A stretch of 64,000 nt of DNA, taken from NCBI GenBank assembly GCA_030761205.1, contig JAULJL010000048.1:3720001-3784000 (forward strand). Reading direction: 5' to 3'. The notes below the pieces were generated by a model. It did not search any database. It was not told where the DNA came from and saw only the letters and a list, made by a program, of their open reading frames with translations. The stretch is from Fremontodendron californicum. Taxonomy: Eukaryota > Streptophyta > Magnoliopsida > Malvales > Malvaceae. Below, one piece after another: positions 33,877 to 44,500 of this stretch. Made by a program: the position numbers and the translations under genes. Position 1 is the first letter of the stretch. The number at the start of each line of letters is the position of its first letter.

Positions 33877-34880
33877 TTCAACTTTATAATGATCGAACAA
33901 TATGTTTCTGCAATGTATAAAGCAACAATAGACTTTTACGTTTGAACCCAAAAGTAAAAAGACCAATCAAGAGAAAATATAATATAATAATATGTACGTA
34001 TACCAAAACAATATGTACATATAGCAAAACAATATGTATATGTACATATAGCAAAACAATATGTACATATTGCATACCTATATGTACATTTTATAAGATT
34101 CATAGAAATTTCAATTTTACAAGGACTAAACAAATGTAACATAAGAAAATTTACTCCATCACTTCCATATCTTCGGAGAAAGAAAGACTTATCTCATTTA
34201 CGCAACACTTAAATATTCACATATTATAAACAGTGAAGATCAAGTTGAATTACAACTTTAATATCGCAAATACACGAGAAATACAATTTCATATAGTTGA
34301 CTATGATGGTGGAGGAGGATAAGAACTCAGTCCCCGCACAAATATGCATCCAAATTATTTTGAGTAGCCCAAATTTGTTGAAGTTCTTCATACATGGCAA
34401 AACGTTTAGAGTTATAGTAAATACTGCAAGATCAGAAGCAAAGTTATATGTACATATACCTATAACAATATGTATATTTAGCCTAGCTATATGTACATTT
34501 AGCATAACTATATGTATATTTTAAAAAGAGTATATGAACAAATCTCTCAGAAATGTGGAAAACTATTTGCGCACTTATATGTACATAGAAGTATAAAAGT
34601 ATGTAATTATAACAAAACTATATGTAGATTCAACTAAACTATATGTACATGTAACATTCATATTCTTTAATTTCTTAAAGCAAAACAATGACAGTACATT
34701 TACAATACCAAAAGGAAATTGTACACCATCAGAATTATTCGTAAAAACAAGTTGACATATACGAAGAAAAAAGAAAGGGCAGATAGAATGGGGAGGTCAG
34801 GAAGTAAGGGAAGGGATGGAAAATGGGGAAAGGAGAAGGGGAAGAAGATTATCGGAAGCAAAATATCAAGTTTTGTTTTT
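33877..34880. other. Transposase promoter region and subterminal repeats
   Basis: Non-coding. It holds the phased palindrome group immediately upstream of the transposase start, a second looser group at 34445-34650, and a purine-rich tract at 34765-34860 that resembles the purine tract near the outer right end. Confidence 0.55.
33990..34092. promoter_or_regulatory. Five phased ATGTACAT palindromes above the transposase
   Basis: Motif starts are 33992 (ATGTACGT), 34013, 34040, 34061 and 34082, steps of 21, 27, 21 and 21 bp, joined by AGCAAAACAAT words. They lie about 115-215 bp upstream of the transposase ATG, where a self-binding site of the transposase or a transcription-factor site would be expected. 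The regulatory role is inference. Confidence 0.6.
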
Positions 34881-34884
34881 GCTA

Positions 34885-35033
34885 TTATGTTGATTTCATT
34901 AAGGGTATATTTGTATTTTCGATCTCCTTAGTAATAAATTCTTATTTCTTCAATTTCCTTTTACAAATATTGTTAAGATTTAGGACCATTTAACTATTAT
35001 TCCACTCTTGACAGCATCTATTTCATATTAAAA
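34885..35033 (-). repeat. Degenerate inner right end of the MULE
   Basis: TTTCATTAAGGGTATATTTGTATT, then AATTTCCTTTTACAAAT, GGACCATTTAAC and finally GCATCTATTTCATATT follow the same order as the outer right end at 38955-39100 (TTTCATTAAGGGTAATATTG, AATTTCCTTTT, GGACCTTTCAAC, GCATGTTTCTCATATT). It is more decayed than the inner left end. Confidence 0.65.
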
Positions 35034-35049
35034 TTGTACTAATTCTACA

Positions 35050-37430
35050 AAATTACAAATGTACATATTGTTTTGCCTAAATGTACATATAAAGATGCAG
35101 GAATGTACATATTCTGTGTGGCCATGTACATATAAGTTAAATTTTTTTTAAAATATTTTTTTTACTAACATTGATGTCCTATACGTCATTTAAATGCATC
35201 CTTTTTTTTTTCTCTCTCTCAATATTGTGGGACATGCAACATAAAAGAAATATAGTAAATACTACGATGACAGTAACATAATTGCAATTAAAAGAGTCTT
35301 GCTCCCTAAAGCCAAACCTTTAATCATACTATGTTTGCATGTCATTTTTTTCATTTAAAACGACTAAAAACTAACAGAAATTATAAGAAATGCTTCAACA
35401 AAATAAGCCAACTTATATGTATATATAACAAAATAATATGTACATGTAGGAAAACAATATGTACATTATTCCAAACTATATGTACTTTTTTATATTCTAC
35501 ATGTTCCTCCTCTTTAAAATGACAAGTTTCATGACAATTTTATATGATAGTGGAAGCACATTAATAATCAGAAACCTACCTCAGGCTCAAGGCAGTATGC
35601 TTTGTATGACATATTTGGGGTAATCTTTTCCATCATACTTTGGAATTTCATCTCCCCATCCTTCCCTTCAAGTAAAACACAGATATTATCTGTAAAATTC
35701 TATCACACCAATTTAGGGTTGAATTTAGTAGAAACTAAAAATGTACATATTGTTTTGCTTAAATGTACATATAAGTATGCAGGAATGTACATATTGTATA
35801 CCTATATGTACATTCCTACAAATAATATGTATTTTACCAAAAATGAATCAATTAAGATATTATGTGCCACATTCTTACAAATTTTATGTACATTTGTTAA
35901 GATTAATAGAAATTTCACTTTTACAAGCCCCAAACAAATGTCACATAAACATAAGAAAATTTACTCCATCACTTCCATATGTTGGGAGAAATAAATATTT
36001 TTCTCATTTATGCAACACTTAAATATTCACATATTATTTACATAGGATGTAGCATAACTATATGTACATTCTTGCAACTTATATGTACTTTTTTTACACT
36101 GACAATTTCTTCATAGTCCTATATATGCAAGCAAGCAAATAACAAGCATGAATATCATTTCAATTAAATTGAGGCACAAACAACTATCATGACATGAAAC
36201 TATTTTGCTTGTAAAAAAAATTGAACTGCAATATATGGTGAAATTAACAAAATTAATAAAGATCTTCTTACAATATTATGAGCAAGCAATTCTACAAAGT
36301 TGTAGATGTTATCTCCTAGAAGAGCATAAATGGACATATTACATGACAAATCCTATATAATTGAAAGGATTAAAATAAAATGAAATGAAGTCAAAGGATA
36401 AATATATATGTTAGCCAAATAAAAGCTGTAAACTTTCTTTACTTAATATCCATCTACTTTTAATGATTGGGTGTAAGGCTAAGTACAGCGTCAGTCTTCG
36501 GGCTGGAAAACATAATACTTAAGCACATTAGCCATATTACCATCAGCGTTATCTTTCATACAACGGTATGTCATTTTAATGCAGGTTTTATTGTCAATTA
36601 CATCATTGGCAACTCGATTCATCCATGTTATTATAAAATTTTTTATTTTGATGATAAGAGAAGGGGATGTAGCATGAAAGAAAAAGCTCAAACTAGTAAG
36701 ACTAGAATTTAACCTTACAGAACATTGTTGCACATTAATTTGTTGATAAAACAGTATTTTCTAAAGGGGACTCTGAAGAACAAGAAGTTTCTAACATCAA
36801 ATCTTGATAAATTAGTTTCACCTCCAGTAGTATCACAACATAATACAATTGCATTCGTAGAAAACACATAAACCTATAAAAACATACCAGCTTGAGAAGA
36901 TTAATCTTGGTCTCAAACTCACATTTAAAATTATCATACAATTATATCAGTGCATCTCCAGCCTGAAATTTAAGAGATAACAAAACATCATAAAAAGTTA
37001 GATAACCTAGCCAACATCTACCGTATGGATACTCTAAGTTCATAGCAAACGAACTTATTTATGTATGTATGAATTCATACAAACATACATATATATATAT
37101 ATATATAAAGCCAACTCTTCAAAAATGAAAACCATTAACTAAACCACACTCCAAACTTTCCACATGTACCATACAAAAACAAGAGTGCTAAGAGAATGTA
37201 ACATAAGCTTGTCTCTAACATTTTTCCTTGTACAATTAAGATAATTTTCAAAACAATGACCATATCTTTATATTCGGTGTTGCAACAACAAATATTTTTA
37301 ATACTAAAAACTAAAGTACATTTTCAAAACAATGACCATATATGTACATATAATATAACAGTATGTACATTTAGCCTAATTATATGTACATTCAATATTA
37401 TTATATGTACATTTTAAAAACTCTAATCAA
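35050..37430. repeat. Right subterminal region with ATGTACAT clusters
   Basis: Non-coding. Palindromes occur near 35057, 35079, 35102, 35123, 35437, 35458, 35741, 35763, 35785, 35806, 35886, 36059, 37338, 37361, 37382 and 37405. Blocks match the left side in inverted orientation (36046-36140 with 20196-20290; 37380-37460 with 18280-18365). Other blocks match in direct orientation (35050-35200 with 19430-19560), so this end is a mosaic of duplicated pieces. Confidence 0.75.
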
Positions 37431-38735
37431 TTCTACCCTAAATCTCATTCAGTTAACAATGTATGCCAATGATCCTATCATAAAAATAATTCAAAGACAT
37501 AAATTAATTATTCAAATTTATTATGAATAAATAAATCAATCAGAAAATAGTAAGACATGGACAACACTAGAAGAAAATGAAGATAATATTTTCAACAACT
37601 TCTTTACTAAGACTTTCAATTCATTCTTTATCAACAGCTTCCACTTAATTGCAAAAGACTGTCAGGCTGTACAGGACTCATGTAACCAGGTGTTTTATTG
37701 CCTTCGTTCAACCATCAGTTCCCAACAAAAAGGTTACCACATCAATACCAGTTCGTAACATATTCACATTCCAATTAATATAAAAGCAAAAGGCTGGTAG
37801 TCCAATGCCATGACAAAATTGTTCCATTTCTGCTTCACTATTCACATCAAAATTAAGTCTAAGGGACCGTTACCAATGCCACTCCTATCAAACAAATCTA
37901 ACCTTCAGCATTTTGCATGAAGTAGCACCTCATCAATTCACAGAAGCTTTATTCTGTATTCGGGTCAAAACTTACCCCGTTATAGCAAACAAATTCATCA
38001 TTCAGAAAACCTTTAAGAAAGTCTATATAAAACAGTTAGGTGAGAGGAATCATTTAACCAATTAATGATGAAAAATTGATAATATTGTTATGGGGATATA
38101 GAATTAATGGGGAATTGTCTCCAATTAGATAGATTATATCAACATATTGTGTGCGTTATAAATGACAACACATTAAAGTTTAATCCCGGAATCTGATTTT
38201 CAACTTTGTGAGAAGAGATAGTGAAAAACATATTACTCTTCCTAATTTGTCTTCCTATATTTTTCTATTAAAATCAACTACATCTGCATTATCATCATGC
38301 TTTAAAATAAACAAATCTTGGGCACTTCCACTTCATCATAATAAATATATTATAAGTCAAGGAAACAATATATATAGACCACGCACCTTTTTGCCTATAA
38401 CAATACAGATTGCCTGCTGCCAACCACACTGAAAAAAAATTCTAATTTCTTGTATATTTAATTTAGAGGATAGAGATCTAGGTCTAATTAATAAAGGAAA
38501 ATTGCTTAAACAATCATTGATTTCCTTAATCATCTACATCGATCAACAAAATTTACAAACTTTACTACACCCTAAGTAAGACAATAACATGCCCACAAAT
38601 AAATTGATAAAGGAAACAAATTTTACACTACCAGATGCATACAACCAGATTTACAGAACCAGATTTACATAACTAGATTTATAACAAAATAACTCCGATC
38701 GACTCTTACCTACAGACCAGCAGCATCCATTGTTA
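37431..38735. other. MULE right subterminal DNA, nothing coding
   Basis: AT-rich with no open frames of note. A stretch at 38595-38700 repeats ACCAGATTTACA-type words. I see no gene. Confidence 0.5.
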
Positions 38736-38739
38736 ACGG

Positions 38740-38935
38740 AGGAGAGAAAGGGTCGGAGGAGAAAGGGGGAAGGAAGGAGAGAATGGGGGCGGAGGAGAAA
38801 GGGGGAAGGAAGGAGAGAATGGGGGCGGAGGAGAAAGGGGGAAGGAAGGAGAGAATGGGGGGGAAGGAAGGAGAGAATGGGGGCAGAGGAGAAAGAGGGA
38901 AGGAAGGAGAGTAGAATGGGGACACGGGGAAAGAG
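38740..38935. repeat. 36-bp purine-rich minisatellite near the MULE end
   Basis: A unit of GAGAAAGGGGGAAGGAAGG followed by AGAGAATGGGGGCGGAG is repeated about four to five times with a 36-bp period, one unit being shortened. Because 36 is a multiple of 3, both strands show spurious open frames (for example repeating FLPPFSSAP on the minus strand). Confidence 0.9.
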
Positions 38936-39100
38936 AGAATGGGAGAGAAAATTTACTTATTTCATTAAGGGTAATATTGTCATTACAATTTCCTTTTAAA
39001 CAATTTTAATCGTTTTCATTTCTTTTTCTTAAATTATTATTTTTCATTGGACCTTTCAACAATTAATCTACTGTTCCTTGCATGTTTCTCATATTTTCCC
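38900..39100 (-). repeat. Right outer terminal inverted repeat of the MULE
   Basis: The minus strand starts GGGAAAATATGAGAAACATG at 39100 and follows the left end in patches to about 38920. Confidence 0.85.
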
Positions 39101-39109
39101 TAGTTAATT
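39101..39109. repeat. Right 9-bp target-site duplication of the MULE
   Basis: TAGTTAATT, identical to 17104-17112. Confidence 0.95.
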
Positions 39110-39143
39110 TATCCCATATTTGCTTTGCATTATTACATAGAGA
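39110..39143 (-). pseudogene. Retrotransposon gag relic, 5' piece cut by the MULE
   Basis: On the minus strand this encodes a KQIWDKL-type motif typical of plant copia gag. It abuts the target duplication and continues in frame, across one copy of TAGTTAATT, with the THEG motif at 17.1 kb. The relic is itself cut off at about 39140 by unrelated sequence. Confidence 0.75.
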
Positions 39144-40667
39144 CAGGGGCGAAGCCAGAAATATTGACGAGGGGGGCCGAAATTAGATTTACTCATGGGC
39201 CGAGGCGCAGCCCCGGAAGTTTTTTTCAACTTTACCCAAGCCCGACCCGCTGGCCCGTTTCACTGTTTATTTAATATTAAAAAATCATTTTTATATTTAT
39301 ATATTTATATTTTAATAATTAAATTTAAATAAACAAATATTTTATTTTTATTTAAAAAGTGATATGAGTCGGCCTAGGCCCGACCCAAGAGCAGGTAAAA
39401 CCGGAATATACATATAAAGATTTAAAGTAAAACTAAAATCGTGTATGAAATAAACCTGTCCAAGGATAGAGTTATTCGCCGGCTCGAATCGGGCTAGTCC
39501 TTGGACAAGTAAAATTTTTTACTATGTGAGCCTAACTCGACCCAGTCCATGAAAAACTCTAGTATAAAATTATTAAATTTAAATATTATATATGATATTA
39601 AATTTGCTAATAATATATAAATTCCTTATAATGAAATAATTTTTTAAAAATTTTAAATATTATAATTCATGTTGCATATGGAAAAAATTTAATAAGAAAT
39701 AAAGTCTCAACATGAAAGAATTTATTGCTAATTAAAATATGCATAAAATTATTTCATATTATAAAAGGAAATCATAAAATTACATATATTTAGAAAAAGC
39801 AAAATAAGTTAAATGCACAATTCGTATTAGATATTGTAATTGTTTAACTTTTATTTATTTTTTTCTTATGAGCATAGAATGAAAAATATTCAATAAAATA
39901 ATTAATGTTAATACATCTATTTAATTGATTGAAAAAGTAACTACTAAATAGAGAGAATTAAGCTAATAATAATGAATGAGATTTAAATTAAAAATGTTAC
40001 CAAATTTATTGTATTCACTTAGACCCAATGCATCACGATAGCAAACAAAAGCTGCGTTTTGAAAACCAAACATATTACTAAATGGGACCTTAATTTGATC
40101 TTAAAAATAAATAATTTGGGCTCATATACAAATAATCAAAATTTGATTAAACTCAAAATTATCCAATCACGAATTTATTTGAATCTATAATTTGTTTGGA
40201 ATTGAAATTTAAATTGAACCATAAAACTTTTAACCATTCATTATTTTTTCACCATCTTTTCAATAATAAATCAACTTTCTGAGCTATATAAGTTGGGAAA
40301 ATTTATCTTTTGCAACATAAAATCCATTATATCCGTCCCATTCTCATATTTTACAATTAAAATTTGGAAGATAATATTTTTTAAAATAAATTATTAGATT
40401 TTGATACATAGTGATTGTGAGTCGACGAGGCAATAAAGTGAAAAAATAAAAAAGAAAATAATGGTGAAAAAATTGAAGAACAATAAAAGGGAAATTTTTT
40501 TGGCCTTAAAAAAAAGTTTAATAACAATAGAAATGGGTAATTTTTTTTCAATTGTAAGTAGGAAAATAAAATTTTAAAACATAAAATCAATTATTAATTT
40601 TTTTCATATTATATATTTATTGCAAATTTATTTTATTTACATCAATTTTATATTAGTATAAATAAAA

Positions 40668-40701
<34 letters not shown>

Positions 40702-40820
40702 AGAGATTCACTTGTATTAGTGTAAAATTAAATTAGTTTAACACACTTACATATTTTTTATATGATTTATATTTATTTAATTTCACCATCCACGTCGAAT
40801 TTTGAGTAAATTAATATATA
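39144..40820. other. Dispersed-repeat DNA; possible hAT-type end at 39144
   Basis: At 39144 the sequence CAGGGGCGAAGCCAGAAAT, followed by a G-run and GGCCGAAATT, resembles the terminal sequence of hAT elements of the Tip100 type. No matching opposite end was found in the window. From 39350 to 39560 come GGCCTAGGCCCGACCC and GGCTCGAATCGGGCTAGTCC words of decayed repeats. The rest to 40820 is AT-rich without a gene. A (TA)n(GA)n microsatellite lies at about 40671-40702. Confidence 0.35.
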
Positions 40821-41100
40821 TATCTTATATAAATATATAAAAGCCAAAGCCTTTGGCATAAAAGAAAAAATATTCTACGTGGATGATTTAAAATTTTGAC
40901 ATGTGGACGATCTTGAAAAATCGCCATGTGTCATCTAATAAATGCAAGTTATTTTAATTGATTTATTTTTAATTAAAAAAATAAACGGATTACATTTAAA
41001 TTTTTTTTTATTATTTACCTTATATTCCTCTCAATTAAAATCATATTAAAGGTAATGAAAGTTTAATTGTCATCATTAATACATAGAATAATTTTGTGTC
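40821..41100 (+). repeat. Dispersed repeat, first copy
   Basis: Begins ATCTTATATAAATATATAAA, continues with a palindrome GCCAAAGCCTTTGGC, CTACGTGGATGATTTAAAAT and GACATGTGGACGATCTTG, and runs to TTTAATTGTCATCATTAATAC. It recurs at 41270. The TC-start and early palindrome recall the 5' end of a Helitron, but no CTRR end with hairpin was seen. Confidence 0.6.
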
Positions 41101-41269
41101 ATTTTTTTCAATTATAAATATTCAAGTCTTGAATTACATTTATGTAAAAAAAAAAATATATTCACTTTCCAACTTTTTTAATCTATAATTTATTTATGTA
41201 AATACATTTATTATGTATATATTTTGAGTCAATCAATATTCTTACCTTTTAAATATCTAATATTCTTAC

Positions 41270-41519
41270 CTTATCTTATATAAATATATAAAAGCCAAAG
41301 CCTTTGGCATAAAAGGAAAAATGCTACGTGGATGATTTAAAATTTTGACATGTGGACGATCTTGAAAATCGTCATGTGTTCTCTAATAAATGCAAGTTAT
41401 TTTAATTGATTTATTTTTAATTAAAAAAAAAGCTAAACTGATTAATTTTTTTTTTATTATTTACCTTATATACCTCTTAATTAAAATCATATTAAAGGTA
41501 ATGAAAGTTTAATTGTCAT
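41270..41519 (+). repeat. Dispersed repeat, second copy, cut by the LTR element
   Basis: Nearly identical to 40821-41090, ending TTTAATTGTCAT where the LTR begins. The intact first copy continues CATTAATACATAG at this point, so the insertion site is exactly readable and the left target duplication should be GTCAT (41515-41519). Confidence 0.7.
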
Positions 41520-44500
41520 TGTAGGCACCTAATTTTGTCCAGATCACTAAATCAGGTATGCTTTATTCCTAAAGTGATGTTTCAGAATGAAAAAAGACTT
41601 TTCTCATCCTGCAGGTGGTACTTCGAGACTTAGTTTAAGAAAGCAGACATAAAAAGTCAATCTTGAAAAAGTCAACCCCGAAAAAGTCAACCCCAAAAAG
41701 TCAACTACTAAAAAAGTCAACCCACTTTCAAAATCAAGATTTGAAGTTCAATTGAAAAATGGTGAAAGAATGTTGATAATCTGAGGTATACATTGAAAGA
41801 TATGGAGTTCGGAAGTTGGGTTACGGAGATTCAGTAGAAAGAAAATCCTAGTTCGAAAAATTTAGGGAAAAATGCTTAAACGATCAAATTGGTCCGAGAA
41901 TTGAAGGTTCCAAATGAAAGATAAGCACTGACTACAAGTAATGGAGAAGCTACTTGGAAGAAAAATTGAAGGAAAAGTCAATTCGGAAGAAAACCGAGAA
42001 TTAGGATTTTTGGTTGATTTTGGTGAAATTGGGAAAAATTGCAGAAATGGCCCTATTCGGTAAGACTAAAGCCCATAATTGATGAGGAGTGAGTAAACAA
42101 GGATAGCCCAAGGCTCAGTTTGAAGTAATTCCGAGAAAAGAGTCGATTGGAGGAAAAACGAAAAAACAAGGAGATTCTCGATGCTGAAAAGAGGAAAAAT
42201 CAAAACGGAAGGGAATTTGATAGTAAAAATTGGGCGTTTTCGGACCAACTCCAATTCAATATATGAAAAAGGTCCAAAAAAAGAAAATCTGAAAATCAGA
42301 CTTGTTTTGAGCAAAACCGGGCTTTGGAGACAAAAAGACAAAACCGGAAAATTCGGGAGAAATACCAAATGAGCTCCAAAAATTCTAAAAATTTGCAAAT
42401 CTCATTTTTAAATTATTTAGAAGATGTTGATGAAGAAAAATTTGGATTCGGAGCTTGTTTAAAAATGGTGAAAGTTTGGGTGCACAAAAGGGCAAATTTG
42501 GAAGAAAAAATCCAAATAAATAGCAAATAGGCTCAGAAAATTTTGAAAACTTCCAGAATTCAGTTTTTTATTATTTCGAAAGTATTAGAATACATAAATT
42601 TTGAATTTGGAGTCCGTTTGCTATTTATTTAGGTTTAGGTGTCAAAAAGGTCATTTTACCCAAGAAACAGAAAATTGCTTTTCTTGCTTTTAAAAAAAAT
42701 GAAGCATGGGCTGGAAGAGGAAGAGTCAGAGGGCCAAGGCCCAATGGAGGGAAGATATTTTCTGATTTTTCATCAAAGGGCCAAGGGTGAAGAGGAAGGT
42801 AGTTATTTTTTGTGATCAAGCCTTTGAATTTGCAACACATGGACCAATGGTTGGAGAGGGATCCTATTTATGACATCTTTATGACATCATAATTCAAGGG
42901 TTGATGATTCTAATCTAATGGTGGGTTTTTTACATAGAAGGCATCTTAAGTGATAGCCATTGGATGAAAAAGAAACTACCTTTCTTCTAGAAGGAAGGCC
43001 ATTTGGCCAAGGCTATATTGAAGGGGGGCTAAGCAGTTTTTCATTAGGTTTGGAGGCTGAAGAGAGGCAGTAGATAAGGAGAAAAAGAGAGAAAAAAGAA
43101 AGGAAAAAGAGAGGAGAAAAAAGGAGGAAGAAATGAAGGGTTTTAGCATTTTTCTTCTTGATTTAGAAAGCTAGAGCAAGGTAGCTATGCTCTTTCATGT
43201 TTATTTTTCATATTTTATTGGCATGATCTTGCTTGTTGATTGATTTTTCTCCTTTTTCATGAAATAAACTTGTTTCTAAAGAGCTACCATTTTTTTTTAA
43301 AAAGAAAGTATATATAAAAAAAAATCTTACATCCTTGTTTTTCATCATGGCCGAATGGTTTACTTTGTTTTTAGATGATTTTCTTTTGGATTTTTGATCT
43401 TGTTCATGAGATTTATTGTGGTAGGTTAGTTTACTTGTGTTAGATTAGCTTGATTTGTGGTAGGTTAGCTTGATTGAGGTAGTTTAATAATATACCATGC
43501 TATGTGTTTGAGGAAATACCTTGCTAAACAACATAAGACCATTCGGCCATGCTAGTTTTTAAATTACCATGTTTGTTTTTTTGTGTATTAACTTGCTTAG
43601 TATGTTTCCATTCATGTTTACATATTTAGACCATGCCTTGTGTTTGTTATATTGTGATTGATATGTTTATGAGTCATGTTAGTCACCATGTTTGAATTAT
43701 TTCATGTTTGTTACCATGTGTTTGTGTTATTGTTTGGCTAAGAATTTATCTTGTTTTGTTTTTATGACCATTCGGCCATTAGGGTCCATTTTGCTTTGTG
43801 GATACATTTTCAACTTGGTTATTTGATAGGTTTGCATTTCATGCCATAACATTGTGTATTTTGATTTTGTTTGCCATGTGTTTGTGTCATTTGCTAGGTA
43901 GGATTACACTAGGTTGCTTAGTGGCCATTTGGCCTCTCCATATATCCTTGCTTTGTGTATGCATTTGCATTTTGTTTAGGTACCATTGCTTTGCATTATT
44001 ATGTCATGAAATTGTGTTTGAGTTGCTGTTTGTTCATGCCTTAGTATTAGGTTTATTGGTCACTATATGTTCATGACATTTTCATACATTCTCATGACAT
44101 TTAAGGTCTAGAATCATATTGGTATTGCCATGCATATTCCCATGCATATAAGGTCTTAAATCATATTGGTATTGCCATGCATTTATTATGCTATTTAGGT
44201 TTTAAGCCACTTTGTATTGCCATGCATTACATATCATTTTAAATCTAAGTTTCATTTGCATTATTATGCATCTCATGCGTACTTAGGTTAAGATTTCATT
44301 TATTGCCATGCAAGTTTGTTAGGTCTAGGTCATCCTTGTATTGTCATGCATATTCCCATGCATATAAGGTCTTAAATCATGTTGGTATTGCCATGCAATG
44401 TTATGCTGTTTAGGTCTTAGGTCGCTTTGTATTGCCATGCATTTCATGTCATTTTCGGTCTAAGTTTCATTCGCATTATTATGCATCTCATGCATACTTA

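Larger units (their letters stand above)
17113..39100. mobile_element. 21,988-bp Mutator-like element (MULE), apparently autonomous
   Basis: The left end begins GGGAAAATATGAGAAACATG, and the right end read on the minus strand begins with the same 20 bases. Similarity of the two ends continues, with gaps, for roughly 180 bp. The element sits between perfect 9-bp duplications of TAGTTAATT. It carries a MuDR-type transposase gene (minus strand), a ULP1-like protease gene (plus strand) and a gene for a plant-transposon-associated protein (minus strand), all with open frames. The combination of a MULE transposase with a ULP1-like gene matches the Kaonashi-type MULEs known from Arabidopsis and other plants. 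Very long, patchy subterminal repeat regions (about 17.1-22.3 kb and 34-39.1 kb) contain ATGTACAT palindrome clusters. The host site is the gag relic described above. Confidence 0.93.

Noticed and set aside
33884..34142. Overlapping small frames with YVHIVLLYVHI or ICTYSKTICTY repeats
   Set aside because: By-products of the phased ATGTACAT array whose 21-bp step is a multiple of 3.
38710..38999. Repeating FLPPFSSAPILS and GRREWGRRRKGE open frames
   Set aside because: Translation of the 36-bp minisatellite.
40821..41519. Helitron 5' ends
   Set aside because: A TC-start and nearby palindrome are suggestive, but no CTRR 3' end with hairpin or Rep/helicase remnant was found.
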